Assembly: GCA_025084515.1 (NCBI GenBank)
Contig: JAJAGP010000879.1
Span: 62,001 to 126,000 of the forward strand
Reading direction: 5' to 3'
Origin: Ancistrus triradiatus
Lineage: Eukaryota > Chordata > Actinopteri > Siluriformes > Loricariidae
DNA: 64,000 bases
A program made the translations under genes and the position numbers. The notes beneath the pieces are model-generated. The model was not told where the DNA came from and did no database searches. It saw only the letters and a program-made list of their open reading frames with translations. Positions 53,138 through 62,967 of this stretch are shown here, piece after piece. Every line of letters begins with the position of its first letter. Within the stretch, counting starts at the first letter, position 1.

Positions 53138-54207
53138 TTTGTGAACCCTTTAGAATGTTGGTGGGTTTCCTCACATTAGCTGCTCACTTCAGGTCCTTCC
53201 ACAACATTTCCATTGGATTAAGATCAGGACTTTGACTTGGCCATTCCAAAACATGAACTTTATTTTTCTGTAACCATTCTTTGGTGGAACGGCTTGTGTG
53301 CTTAGGGGCATTGTCTTGCTGCATGACCCACCTTCTCTTGAGATTCAGTTCATGGACAGATGTCCTAACATTTTCCTTTAGAATTCTCTGATATCATTCA
53401 GAATTCATTGTTCCATCAATGATGGCAAGCCGTCCTGCCCAGATGCAGCAAAACAGGCCCAAACCATGAAACTACCAGCACCATGCTTCACAGATGGGAT
53501 AAGGTCTCATCCGTCCACAATCTTTTGGTCTCATCCATCCACAAAACATTCTTCCAATAGCCTTCTGTCCACGTGATCTTTAGCAAACTGCAGACGAGCA
53601 GCAATGTTCTTTTTGTAGAGCAGTGGCTTTCTCCTTGCAACTCTGCCATGCACACCATTGTTGTTCAGTGTTCTTCTGATGGTGAACTCATGAACATTAA
53701 CAATAGCCAATGTGAGAGAGGCCTTCAGTTGCTTAGAAGTTACCCTGGGGTCCTTTGTGACCTCGCCAACTATTACACACCTTGCTCTTGGAGTGATCTT
53801 TGTTGGTCGACCACTCCTGGGTAGAGTAACAATGGTCTTGAATTTCCTCCATTTGTCTGACTGTGGATTGGTGGAGTCTAAACTCTTTAGAGATGGTTTT
53901 GTAACCTTTTCCAGCCATATGAGCATCAACAACTCTTTTTCTGAGGCCATCAGAAATCTCCTTTGTTTGTACCATGATGCACTTCCACAAACATGTTGTG
54001 AAGAGCAGACTTTCATAAATTCCTGTTCTACAACAGGACACCTACTCACATATAATGAGTAAGTATAATATTTTTGTCTCATTTGTGTAACTGGGTTCTC
54101 TTTATCTACTTTTAGGACTTGTGTGAAAATCTGATGATGTTTTAAATCATATTTATGCAGAAATATAGAAAATTCTAAAGAGTTCACAAACTTTCAAGCA
54201 CCACTGT
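53138..54207 (-). mobile_element. Tc1-B element, internally deleted
   Basis: The right end CTTTCAAGCACCACTGTG is nearly intact. The left end begins at TTTGTGAACCCTTTAGAAT, so the outermost 15 bp are replaced by the (TA)n array. The transposase is on the minus strand with internal and 3-prime deletions. Confidence 0.9.
53150..53975 (-). pseudogene. Tc1-B transposase with deletions
   Basis: It starts MVQTKEISDGLRKRVVDAH at 53975, with HMAGKGYKTISKEF and LHQSTVRQ (first helix-turn-helix) and, after a small loss of the YKWRK part, PRSGRPTKIT. The first aspartate region near 53500 is duplicated and damaged (GTGGATGGATGAGACC and GTGGACGGATGAGACC). The second aspartate (QQDNAPKHTS) and the glutamate (LNPMEML) are readable near 53220-53310. 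The last about 50 codons are deleted. Confidence 0.88.
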
Positions 54208-54262
54208 GTGTGTTTTTATATATATATTAGGGGTGTTAAAATACACACGGTAATATTCATTG

Positions 54263-54303
54263 TTAATATATTAAATTCACGAGCTGTGAATTTAATATAT
54301 TAA
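54263..54303. repeat. Perfect 41-bp hairpin palindrome
   Basis: Arms TTAATATATTAAATTCAC and GTGAATTTAATATATTAA (18 bp each, perfect) around GAGCT. AT-rich; could extrude as a cruciform. Confidence 0.95.
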
Positions 54304-55235
54304 GATTTTATTAAAAAAATCAACTTCACTGAGCCGTTCATCAACCGGCGCTACTGAGACGCAGTCATCTGCATCGAGCCAGCCTCAAATCTAGACCATC
54401 AGTTCAGGCATGCTGTCCTGTTACCCATGTGTGGAAATAGAAACTCGAATATCATAAATAAGTGTTCATAATTTGTCTCTATAGTGCAAAGTTCGAGAGA
54501 ACATGGAGACAAACCCTTCAGAAGAGAGTGTGGACCCTCAGGTGCCTGATCCATGGCCTTCAAAAAAGAAATCAGCAATGGCAAAGCATTTATTTTTTTA
54601 AACCCCAGCAAAGCAAGCCATGTTCAGAGCAAAAACAGCAATACATATTGTATTGTGAAATTTCTGTATCTTTGCACCCCTCACATAGCACACACTCACA
54701 TAACACACACACACACACACACACTATTAATAATACTTCACCTGTGCAGCTGTTTTGTCTTATTCATACAGTGTTTCTGTTCTTCTTTCTAATTACTTTC
54801 TAATATGACAAGTTAAATGTATCCTCTCAGCGCAACCACTGGCCACATGCTGTGTCTTCATTTCATGTGATTCTTTTATACATTTCTCATAAAGAAAAAA
54901 TTATCTGCAAATACATCTTGTAGCCAAACGCATCAGCATAATAAATCTAACATATCGCATTTCTGCCACAGCATGCAGGAGAAAACTTTTTAAGTAATTG
55001 TGCTCACTGCTCGAGGTTATTCATATCCTTACTTTGAGAAATATGGACACCTTGGTGAGACGGCAAACGTGAATGCATTTGTAAGGGGTCCTGTAAAGAA
55101 TGAAGATGATTTAAGAGCAAAGCTTGAAGCTTTAGAGAGATCTGTTTACATAGTAATGTCATAAAATGTCTTAGGGCTTGGTTCAGGGTTTGAGCGTTTA
55201 TTAAAATGATTAATGTTAATGTTACATTATACAAA
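54304..55235. other. Unassigned stretch with a (CA)n array
   Basis: (CA)n at 54703-54724. Short frames at 54462-54803 overlap it and are not genes. Nothing else recognised. Confidence 0.4.
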
Positions 55236-55401
55236 GCAACTTTCTGTGATACAGCATCTAGATTAAGCCCTGTGATTATGTACTTGATTCCAAGTTGACC
55301 CTTCTACAGTCTAAAGAAGCTTGATCAGGAATGGGCTTTTTGGAAAGGTAGCAGCCAAGAAACCACCTTTTCAGAAGGGGAACAGGGTGAAAAGGCTAAA
55401 A
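55236..55401 (+). mobile_element. Tc1-E element, left part
   Basis: CTAAAGAAGCTTGATCAGGA, GCAGCCAAGAAACCACC and GAAGGGGAACAGGGTGAAAA match the minus strand of 24230-24352. It is interrupted at GGCTAAAA by the GC-rich repeat and resumes at 56385. Confidence 0.7.
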
Positions 55402-56384
55402 TGACCCTGTCCTCTGACGCTAGAGGGCTGCATAGACTCACGTTCCGGCCTAGGCATGCTCGGTGCGATCGCGCATTCGCTAGTGCTCATTTAGCGCTGA
55501 TTGTGTGATTGGCGACACCTGTGGGCCAGAGTATTTAAGTGCACTCTCTAGCCCTGTCAGGTGTCGCATCCTTGAATGACCCCGAGACCTCACCCGTCTC
55601 CCGTACATGGGTTATATCGCGTTTTTGTTTATTAGGGAAAGAGGTATAGCTGGCGGTTCTTAACATTGTACGACTTAGAGTCCCAAGGTGAGCGCTAGGG
55701 AGTAGTTTTTGATAGTGTGGGACAAGATTCCACTATTTGTTTCCCCTAAGCCGTCTCCCTGGCCTCGCCGTCCCTCGGCGTCCCGCATCCTTCCTTGTTT
55801 GTCGGTCACCCCTCCTTACTGCGATTGCGGGAAGTAATGCTCCCCATGCAATTGCACTTCAAAAGGATACTGTGCTGCCTTTAAATCAGCTTCATCCTTT
55901 TGTTTCCAGGTCTGCCACGAACAGTACCGTGATACGCCTTCGCGGTACTCTGCTCGGGTTCCGATGCACTGCACAAACGCGGACCCATGATGCCATTTGC
56001 GTAGCGGAGCTACACCATAAGCGCAGCTTAGCCTGGGTGTGCTGAGCACTTATGGAGTTTCATTTTGTTCAGTTTTTCGCTTCTTTTCCTCCGTGGTTCA
56101 GTGGCGCATTCGGTTTATACAGCCATCACCAATGCCACTATTATGAGTCGCACTGACCCCGTCCTCTGACGCTAGAGGGCAGCGTCGACTCATGTTCCCG
56201 CCCTGGGCATGCTCGGTGCGATCGTGCATGCACCAGTGCTCATTTAGTGCTGATTACGCAATTGGCGACACCTGCGGGCCAGAGTATGTAAGTGCATGAT
56301 CTAGCTCTGTCAGGTGTCACTAATCAAATGTGAGTCGACGCTACCCTTTAGCGTCAGAGGACAGGGTCAGCGCTAGTTATCATA
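55402..56384 (+). repeat. GC-rich dispersed repeat, copy e (two heads, inverted end)
   Basis: The left head runs TGACCCTGTCCTCTGACGCT, AGAGGG, then GTGCGATCGCGCATTCGC, GGCGACACCTG, the TATA-like GTATTTAAGTG (55530) and CTGTCAGGTGTCGCATCC. The body includes TTAGGGAAAGAGGTATAGCT (55633). A second, direct copy of the head starts at 56139, and the right end is an inverted head. Relative to the Tc1-E paralogue at 24.2 kb, the inserted DNA runs from about 55400 to about 56384. Confidence 0.75.
56139..56384. mobile_element. 246-bp mini-element with long inverted ends
   Basis: The left end TATTATGAGTCGCACTGACC, CCGTCCTCTGACGCTAGAGG, GCAGCGTCGACTCA pairs with the inverted right end TATGATAACTAGCGCTGACC, CTGTCCTCTGACGCTAAAGG, GTAGCGTCGACTCA: about 55 bp with few mismatches in the inner 40. 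Between lie the GCGATCGTGCATGC core and a GTATGTAAGTG in the TATA position. No coding capacity. Confidence 0.75.
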
Positions 56385-56556
56385 GATATGCTAAAGCTCA
56401 CAAAGATTGGAGTGAAGATCAGTGGAAAAGAGGATTATGGAGTAATGAATCCGAGTTTGAAATTTGGGCAATATGTTACATATGGTCACACTACTTCTAA
56501 AGCAACAAATCTAATGGTGGCCTAAGACTTTTGGACAGCACTGTAAAAGCAAGGCA
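56385..56556 (+). mobile_element. Tc1-E element, right part
   Basis: The plus frame reads AHKDWSEDQWKRGLWSNESE, FEIWA, the block holding the first catalytic residue; Asp is expected but Asn (WSNES) is found. A deletion then leads to GGTGGCCTAAGACTTTTGGA, then CAGCACTGTA, a Tc1-type terminal repeat at 56523-56551. Confidence 0.75.
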
Positions 56557-57487
56557 GATGTTCCTTCCAGAATGGCCAGTGATTGCATGGCCTAATGAAA
56601 GACCAGCCTGACTCACGAAGGAGCCTGAATTTCTGATAGCCCAAGGCTCATCATTAAACCCATCTGAAGTTTTCTCAGTGGTGGACAGTAACCCAAACTC
56701 AAACCCCAGTCCTCGTGGCACATTTCCTTTCTGCTCTCATTTCTGCTGTATTTTAGCTGACTGAGTCCCTTTAGGATGAACCGCAAAAGACGACGTTCTG
56801 CCTAAATACAGGCCAAGCCTGGCTAGCACGTGCTAGCGTGATCAATAATTTACCGCGTCACGTAGCCGTCTGCCGAGAGAAGGTCAGATATCGCAGTTTT
56901 CTAAGTTAACACTAAGAAGTTGCTTGTGCAGTTCAAAGTGCTGCTTTGCATGAATTAAAATGCATGAAAGACACGGCGAATCTTTTGATCAGGCCCGATG
57001 CATTTGATTGAGCAATCACTTTTTGTTGCTCGTTACGCGTTCCAAACGCCAGATACTCCAGCACCGAGCACCGACAGATGGCTCGTTGTTTAGTGATGGA
57101 TACATCGGGACGTGCTTTTAGTTGGGAACATGAAATTCAATTAGTTTTCATGCAGTCTGTCACAGCTACTAGGGTGCGAATGGGTTTTCTGTTTACAAAT
57201 CTTCGTCTGACAGGGTGTTTTCAAGATTATTATTTTTCAAGATTGTTTTACATTTTTCATCCTGTTTTTGTCCTATAATAACCTCATCTGCCTGATTTCC
57301 CAGCACAGTAGTGGAACAATATTAGATATCTGTTTGGAAATCCTATGCATTTTGCAAAAGCAGACAGACCACTAGGGCGGCGCCACTTTTGTACCTGACC
57401 CACTTGATCCAGTCAAACACTGCAGTTTGCTTTTTTTTTTCAGATGTGCCTTTGTTTTTTTTTTTTGCCTTCATGCCTTGTGACATA
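56557..57487. other. Unassigned stretch, candidate conserved non-coding DNA
   Basis: 56760-57080 is compact and contains a perfect 16-bp palindrome GCTAGCACGTGCTAGC (56822-56837) around a CACGTG E-box. No coding motif. Confidence 0.35.
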
Positions 57488-58045
57488 GAGTGGTGCTCAA
57501 AAGTTTGTGAACCCTTTAGTACTGACATAATATTACATAAATAAAAGTAACTTATAAAACATACCCTTTTCACAAAAGGACTAAAAGTAGGCAAAAACCA
57601 AAACGGCAAAAATATTATACTTGGTCATGTATTTGTTGATGACAATGATCCATTATTACATACCTGTCAGCGGTAAAAGTTTGTGAACCTGGCAGCAATG
57701 TTCTTTTTGGAGAGCAGTGGCTTTCTCCTTGCAACTCTCCCATGCACACCATTGTTGTTCAGTGTTCTCTTGATGGTGGACTCATGAACATTAACATTAA
57801 GTGTGAGAGAGGCATTTCGTTGCATAGACGTTACCTTGGGCTCCGAGACCACACAGAATATTGTATTTTCTTAGAGAGATCTTGGTCGACTGAGTTATGA
57901 TGGTCTTGAAATTCCTTGGTTTGTACCCATCCTGACTGACTGTGGACTGGTGAAGTCCAAAATCTTTAGAGATGGTTTTGTAATCTTCTCCAGCCCAATG
58001 AACATCAGCAACTTTGTTTTTCTGTGGTCTTTGGAGAGACACTAT
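57488..58045 (-). mobile_element. Tc1-B element, diverged subfamily, truncated
   Basis: The left end GAGTGGTGCTCAAAAGTTTG is a variant B end. The minus strand carries the transposase N-terminal part. The right end is missing. More diverged from the other copies than they are from each other. Confidence 0.8.
57690..58042 (-). pseudogene. Tc1-B transposase N-terminal remnant
   Basis: Minus frames show VADVHWAGEDYKTISKDFGL, HQSTVS, then (after frame changes) LTLNVNVHESTIKRTLNNNG and VHGRVARRKPLLSKKNIAAR. No catalytic region is present. Confidence 0.8.
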
Positions 58046-58734
58046 ACAAACGGAGGTGTAACCCCAAACTTGTGTGTAACAGAATTGCTTAGTAATGCTG
58101 TAATTATCATTTATTAAGAATTGTACTTCATATAGTATATGTAGATAATGACTGACACAGGTGCGGGGCCAGCTGTGGTTTCTAAACTCTGTACTTCATG
58201 TTTGGATTGAATATGAACGGACTACATTTTGCATTGCAAACTCTACCTTGAGGTCTGTAAAAGTCTGCATGTTCATTAAATCTGAAAGAAGTGTGATGAC
58301 ATTAGGTTGTAGATCGAAGGTATTCAGAGTAAAACAGAATAAATAATAAAGGCTCAGCGCTCGCTCCTACCTCTGCCTCCTCCATGCACTCCTGGCAGAC
58401 AGGTTCACATAAAAAAAAATAAAAATTCATTTTGCTTTAATGAGCTCACTCTGTTTGGACTGGTCAAGCTTCCCTTCATTTAATTGAGATGAGCCTCCCG
58501 AGAGAAAGTGCATTTTAATATTCATACAGCTATTACTTCAACCAGGGAACAGTATTACACTGCCGATAGCTAAATGAAACGACTAAGTAAACACGTAGGA
58601 TGTGATTTATGGGATGAAAATGGCAGCCGCTAATGGCCTGAACTTTGCGACGTCCACTAACACAGCCTTTAATATGGAAGCATCTTGGTTTAATAATGTA
58701 CATGGTTTCTATTCAAGAAAACTAATAGAAGAAA
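58046..58734. other. Unassigned stretch, candidate conserved non-coding DNA
   Basis: 58430-58690 contains dense homeodomain-like sites (TTTAATTGAG, TTTTAATATTCATAC, GCTTTAATGAGC) and GCAGCCGCTAATGGCC, with no decay typical of transposons. This is the strongest of the conserved-element-like stretches by eye. Confidence 0.35.
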
Positions 58735-59560
58735 TAAAGACAAAACAACACAGATTTACTTGACAGTATGAACCCGAGATAATACATCGTTTTTTTGTTT
58801 TTTTTCTGGTCAACTTGATTTCATTTGTTAATAAACATCCATTCCTGCATTGCAGGCCTGCAACACATTCCAAAAGAGGTTGGGACAGTGATCTTTCGAG
58901 CTAGTAGCAAGGTAAAAAAAAAAAAACTAAAAAACTAAATAATGCTGTGATTTCAAAAAGCGAAAAAGATTGAAATCTTTAATAACAATGTTTATCAAAG
59001 AAAGAATGGAAGGGATTTACATATTTCTCCCTCTACAGTGCATAGTATCTTAAACGATTCAGAATCTGGAGGAATTTCAGTGCATAAAGGGTAAGGGCAA
59101 AAGCCTAAGCTGAAGAGGGGTGATCTCTGATCCCTCAGACGGCACTGCATCAAGAACCGTCACTCATCAATAGCTGACAGAACCACATGCACAAGGGATT
59201 ACTTTATCAAACCTTTATCAAGCTCTACAATACAGAGTTACATTCACAAATGCCACTTAAAACATTACTGTACAAAAAGAAGCCTTATGTTATAACCATG
59301 TCAAAAAGAGGCGTCGACATCTCTGGGCTCGGAGGCATCTGGGATGGACCATCACACAGTGGAACCGGGGACTGTGCTCAGACCCATCAGTATAACTTTT
59401 TTGGAAGTAATGGACACCTGCAATTGAAAAAAAATTACCGTCCAGACAGTTATCAGTAACAAATCCAAAAGCCAGACTGTGTTATGGTATGGGGTCACTG
59501 CTTTTATTTAATACCTGCATTGTCCGTACTGTCCCAGGTTTTTTCTGATTTTGGGTCCTC
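58735..59560 (+). mobile_element. Tc1-D element, partial copy
   Basis: The left part (ATTCCAAAAGAGGTTGGGAC near 58870) and the right part (GTCCCAGGTTTTTTCTGATT near 59535) keep the inverted GTTGGGAC sequences. The transposase is on the plus strand. The outermost left end is damaged. Confidence 0.75.
58975..59480 (+). pseudogene. Tc1-D transposase remnant
   Basis: Plus-strand blocks: GIYIFLPLQC-like (helix-turn-helix end), FRIWRNFSA, HQEPSLINS in one frame, and MPLKTLLYKKKPYVITMSKR, then GLGGIWDGPSHSG, in the 59187-59459 frame, which is shifted relative to the WARRHLGWTIT frame of the sister copy. Stops elsewhere. Catalytic residues beyond the first block are missing. Confidence 0.6.
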
Positions 59561-60075
59561 AGTTAATCTTCAGGATGTGTGATAACCAGATGATCGTTTT
59601 AGTTTCGCGTGATGTAATTCATTTCTGTGTATGAACATAATAAGAAAAGTTGAAGTTGGGTGTAAAATCTGTGCATAACACAATCACTCTATCTAACTGC
59701 TAAATAATTACATGGTGCAGAAGTCACAGAGTGTGAATAAACTTCTGGAACAATAAACATTTTCTGTGTCTTCTAATCACCAGTTGAGACTTAACATGGC
59801 TCGCCCACGTCTCTCTGGCAGTTGCTCATTCAGAATTGAAAGGTCATTTGAAAACAAGCGTTCTCCCTCACTCGAGTTCAGTGTAATGTATGGCAACGTA
59901 TAATCTTCCATATCACATGAAAGCTGCCAGTACATATGAACCCGGACTGCTTCTCATCCAACATTGTAGGGCAGATCAACGTGCCCAGAGGGGGTAATAA
60001 CTTTCTTATTCTAAGCTCATAAACATACAGGCATCATTAGTGGTCTTGTGGTTCATACCCGACTCTTCCAAGACA
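59561..60075. other. Unassigned stretch
   Basis: No recognised features. Confidence 0.4.
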
Positions 60076-60330
60076 AGCCAAGTCAGATTTATTTCTGTAG
60101 CACTTTTTACAATGGAGCACTGTCTCAAAGCAACTTTACAATTTTACATTATCTTCTAATATCTAAGGCCAGTCCCAACTTGAGCAAGCCTAGGGCGACA
60201 GTGGCAAGGAAAAACTTCTAAAGCGTTATAAGAAAGAAACCTTGGGAGGACCAAAACTCAAAAAAGGACCCAACCTCCTTGGGCGGCTTAGATAACAAAT
60301 GTAAGAAAGAAACTATTTTATCTAGTCAAA
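60076..60330. repeat. LINE-tail repeat, host of a Tc1-B insertion
   Basis: TAGCACTTTTTACAATGGAG, CACTGTCTCAAAGCAACTTT, GGGCGACAGTGGCAAGGAAA, GGAGGACCAAAACTCAAAAA. This text is typical of a very common teleost repeat that I associate with L2-type LINE 3-prime ends. It resumes at 61976 (CTATAGTAATAATTC). Related copies at 8061 and, inverted, at 62640. Confidence 0.6.
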
Positions 60331-61975
60331 TACAGTAGTGCTTGAAAGTTTTTGAACCCTTTAGAATTTTCTAGATTTCTGCATAAATATGACCTAAAAC
60401 ATCATCAGATTTTCACACAAGTCCTAAAAGTAGATAAAGAGAACCCAGTTAAACAAATGAGACAAAATATTATACTTGCTCATTTATTTATTGAGGAAAA
60501 TGATCCGATATTACATATTAGTGAGTGGCAAAAGTATGTGAACCTCTAGGATTAGCAGCTAATTTGAAGGTGAAATTAGAGTCAGGTGTTTTCAATCAAT
60601 GGGATGACAATCAGATGTGAGTGGGCACCCTGTTTTATTTAAAGAACAGGGATCTATCAAAGTCTGCTCTTCACAACACATGTTTGTGGAAGTGTATCAT
60701 GGTATGAAGAAAGTAGATTTCTGAGGAGCTCAGAAAAAGAGTTGTTGATGCTCATCAGGCTGGAGAAGGTAGAAAACCATCTCTAAAGAGTGGACTCCAC
60801 AAAGCCACAGCCAGGACAGATTGTGTTACAAAGAGGAAATTCAAGACCATTGTACCCTCCCCAAGGAGTGGTCGACCAACACAGATCACTCCAAGAGCAA
60901 GGGTGTAATAGTTGGGAGGTCCAAAGGACCCCAGAGTAGTAACTTCTAAGCAAATGAATGCCTTTCTCATATGGGGTTAATGGTAATGGTCATGAGTCCA
61001 CCCTCAGAAGACACTGAAACAACAATTGGTATGCATGGCAGGGTTGCAAGGAGGGGAAAAGCCACTGCTCTCCAAAAGACATTTCTGCTCGTATGCAGCA
61101 GTTGCTAAAGATCACGTGGGAAAAGCCAGAAGAAGGCCATGGAAGAATGTTTGTGGACGGATGAGACCAAAATAGAACTATTTTTGTTTTAAAAGAAAGT
61201 ATATGTTTTGGAGAAGGAAAACACTGTATTCCAGCATAGAATCTTCTGTGAGGCATTTGGTGGTGGTTTAGGTCATGGTTTGGGCCCTGTTTTGCGGCAT
61301 CTGGGAAGGAGGCCTTGACATCAATGAATCTTGGTAACAATGTGAATTCTGAATGATATCAGGAGAATTCTAAAGGAAAAATGTCAGGACATCTGTCCAT
61401 GAACGAATCTCAAGAGAAGGTGGGTCCTGCAGCAAGACAACGACCCAAGCACACAAGTGTTCTACCAAAAGAATGGTTTTTATTAAAGAAGAATATTGGT
61501 CAGTTTTGGAATGGGCCAAGTCAAAGTCTACCTTAATCCAAGGAAATGCGGGGAAGGACCTGAAGGAGCAGTTAATGTGAGGAGGAGGAAGGAAAACCCA
61601 CCAATATCACCAGAGCTGAAAGCGGTTCTGTAGGAGGAAGGAAGGAGAGGAATGGGCAAAAATTCATCCAAGCCGGTGTGCGGGACGGATCAACAGTTAC
61701 AGGAAACGTTAGTTACCGTTATCGCTGCAAGGGGGTCACACAGATACTGAAAGCCAAAGGTTTAGATACTTTTGCCACTCACTAATATGTAATATTGGAT
61801 CATTTTCCTCAATAAATAAATGACCAAGTATAATATTTTTGTCTAATTTGTTTAACTGGGTTCTCTTTATCTACTTTTAGGATTTGTGTGAAAATCTGAT
61901 GATGTTTTAGGTCATATATTATAGGTCATATAAAAAAAATTCTAAAGGGTTCACAAACTTTCAAGCACTTCTGTA
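60331..61975 (+). mobile_element. Tc1-B element, full length but indel-rich (1.65 kb)
   Basis: Ends TACAGTAGTGCTTGAAAG and CTTTCAAGCACTTCTGTA. The longest copy, because of many small insertions. The target TA is duplicated relative to the paralogous empty site at 8160. Confidence 0.93.
60699..61750 (+). pseudogene. Tc1-B transposase, complete length, many small indels
   Basis: It begins at ATGGTATGAAGAAAG (60699), and HQAGEGRKPSLK-like text follows. The first aspartate region is present (GTGGACGGATGAGACC near 61154), which other B copies lack. The second aspartate block is at about 61430 (CAGCAAGACAACGACCC), followed by CAAGTCAAAGTCTACC. The glutamate codon context is scrambled (AATCCAAGGAAATGC). 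One- and two-base insertions occur every few dozen bases, so no frame is open for more than about 50 codons. Confidence 0.85.
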
Positions 61976-62282
61976 ATTCTATAGTAATAATTCAAAATAA
62001 ATAATGTAGTCCAGTCTTATCCGAATACTGAATAACATTTGGTTAAAGGACCATGTACACCTTTCTGAACAATCTATTAGCTCATCATGGTGCGGCACGG
62101 CGAGAGAGATTTGGGGCATATTACACTTGCTCATGTCCCTGAAATAAACAATTTATAGAAGATTGTCTTTCACAGATAAATATCATGGGAACTCACACCA
62201 TCTCACAATCTGCAGACACCACAAGATGAAAATAAAATAATTCAGGTCTAAAGGTTGCAGCGCTACTCCAATCACTCAGTGT
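61976..62282. other. Continuation of the LINE-tail host, then unassigned sequence
   Basis: The first 35 bp continue the repeat cut by the Tc1-B insertion. The remaining bases show nothing recognised. Confidence 0.45.
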
Positions 62283-62580
62283 TATTGTTATGGTTCACGT
62301 ACTGAACAGGGGTCGGACCCGAATGCAGGTAGCTGGATTAACCAAGTAAGCTCAGCTATTAGGGCTGAGGAGAGTATGGGCATGCTTTTAGGGACTATTA
62401 CACCTCACAGAAAAGAAGTGAGACCAGGAAGTGAGTGGCAAAGGCCAAACAAAGGAGAAGTTTGGAGACAGGCTCAAACCAAAGATTATGGATAAACAGC
62501 GAGAATAACGAGACGCCAAAAACATTCCAGGTTTATCGGCAAATTGAAATGGCAATAATAAAGCTGACCTTGGTGCATAG
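62283..62580 (+). repeat. Dispersed repeat starting TTATGGTTCACG
   Basis: It contains GGACCCGAATGCAGGTAGCT, AGGGCTGAGGAGAGTATGGG and AGGAAGTGAGTGGCAAAGGC. The first half is shared with 4163-4258 and its start resembles 5474. Class unassigned. Confidence 0.45.
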
Positions 62581-62639
62581 TGAAAAGCAAAAATGAAAGC
62601 ATGTCTGGACTCCATGACTTTAGTTTCATTAATAGATTT

Positions 62640-62842
62640 AACATCTACGCTGCCCAAGGATGTCGGGTCCCTTTTTATGTCTTGGTCCTCCCAAGGTTTC
62701 TTCCTCATAAAACTTAGGGAGTTTGCCACTGTCGCCCTAGACTTGCTCAATTTGGGACTGGACGTAGTTATTAGGAGATAAACTAAACTTGTAAAGTTGC
62801 TTTGAGACAGTGCTCCATTGTAAAAAGCGCTATACAGAAGAT
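62640..62842 (-). repeat. LINE-tail repeat, inverted copy
   Basis: GGTCCTCCCAAGGTTTCTTC, TTGCCACTGTCGCCCTAG, GTTGCTTTGAGACAGTGCTC and AAAAAGCGCTATACAG are the inverse of 60078-60300. Confidence 0.65.
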
Positions 62843-62967
62843 GTTTCTGCAGAACAGCTTCAACTCTGGGATGTTGCTGGGTTTCCTCACATGACATTTC
62901 TGTTGGATTAATTTCAGGACTTTGACTTGGCCCTTCCAAAACATGAACGTTATTCTTCTTTAACCTC
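62843..62967 (-). pseudogene. Tc1-B transposase C-terminal scrap
   Basis: The minus frame reads LKKNNVHVLEGPSQSPEINP, TEMSCEETQQHPRVEAVLQK, the block with the catalytic glutamate (NPTEM) and what follows. No other part of the element is present. It adjoins the LINE-tail copy directly. Confidence 0.8.
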
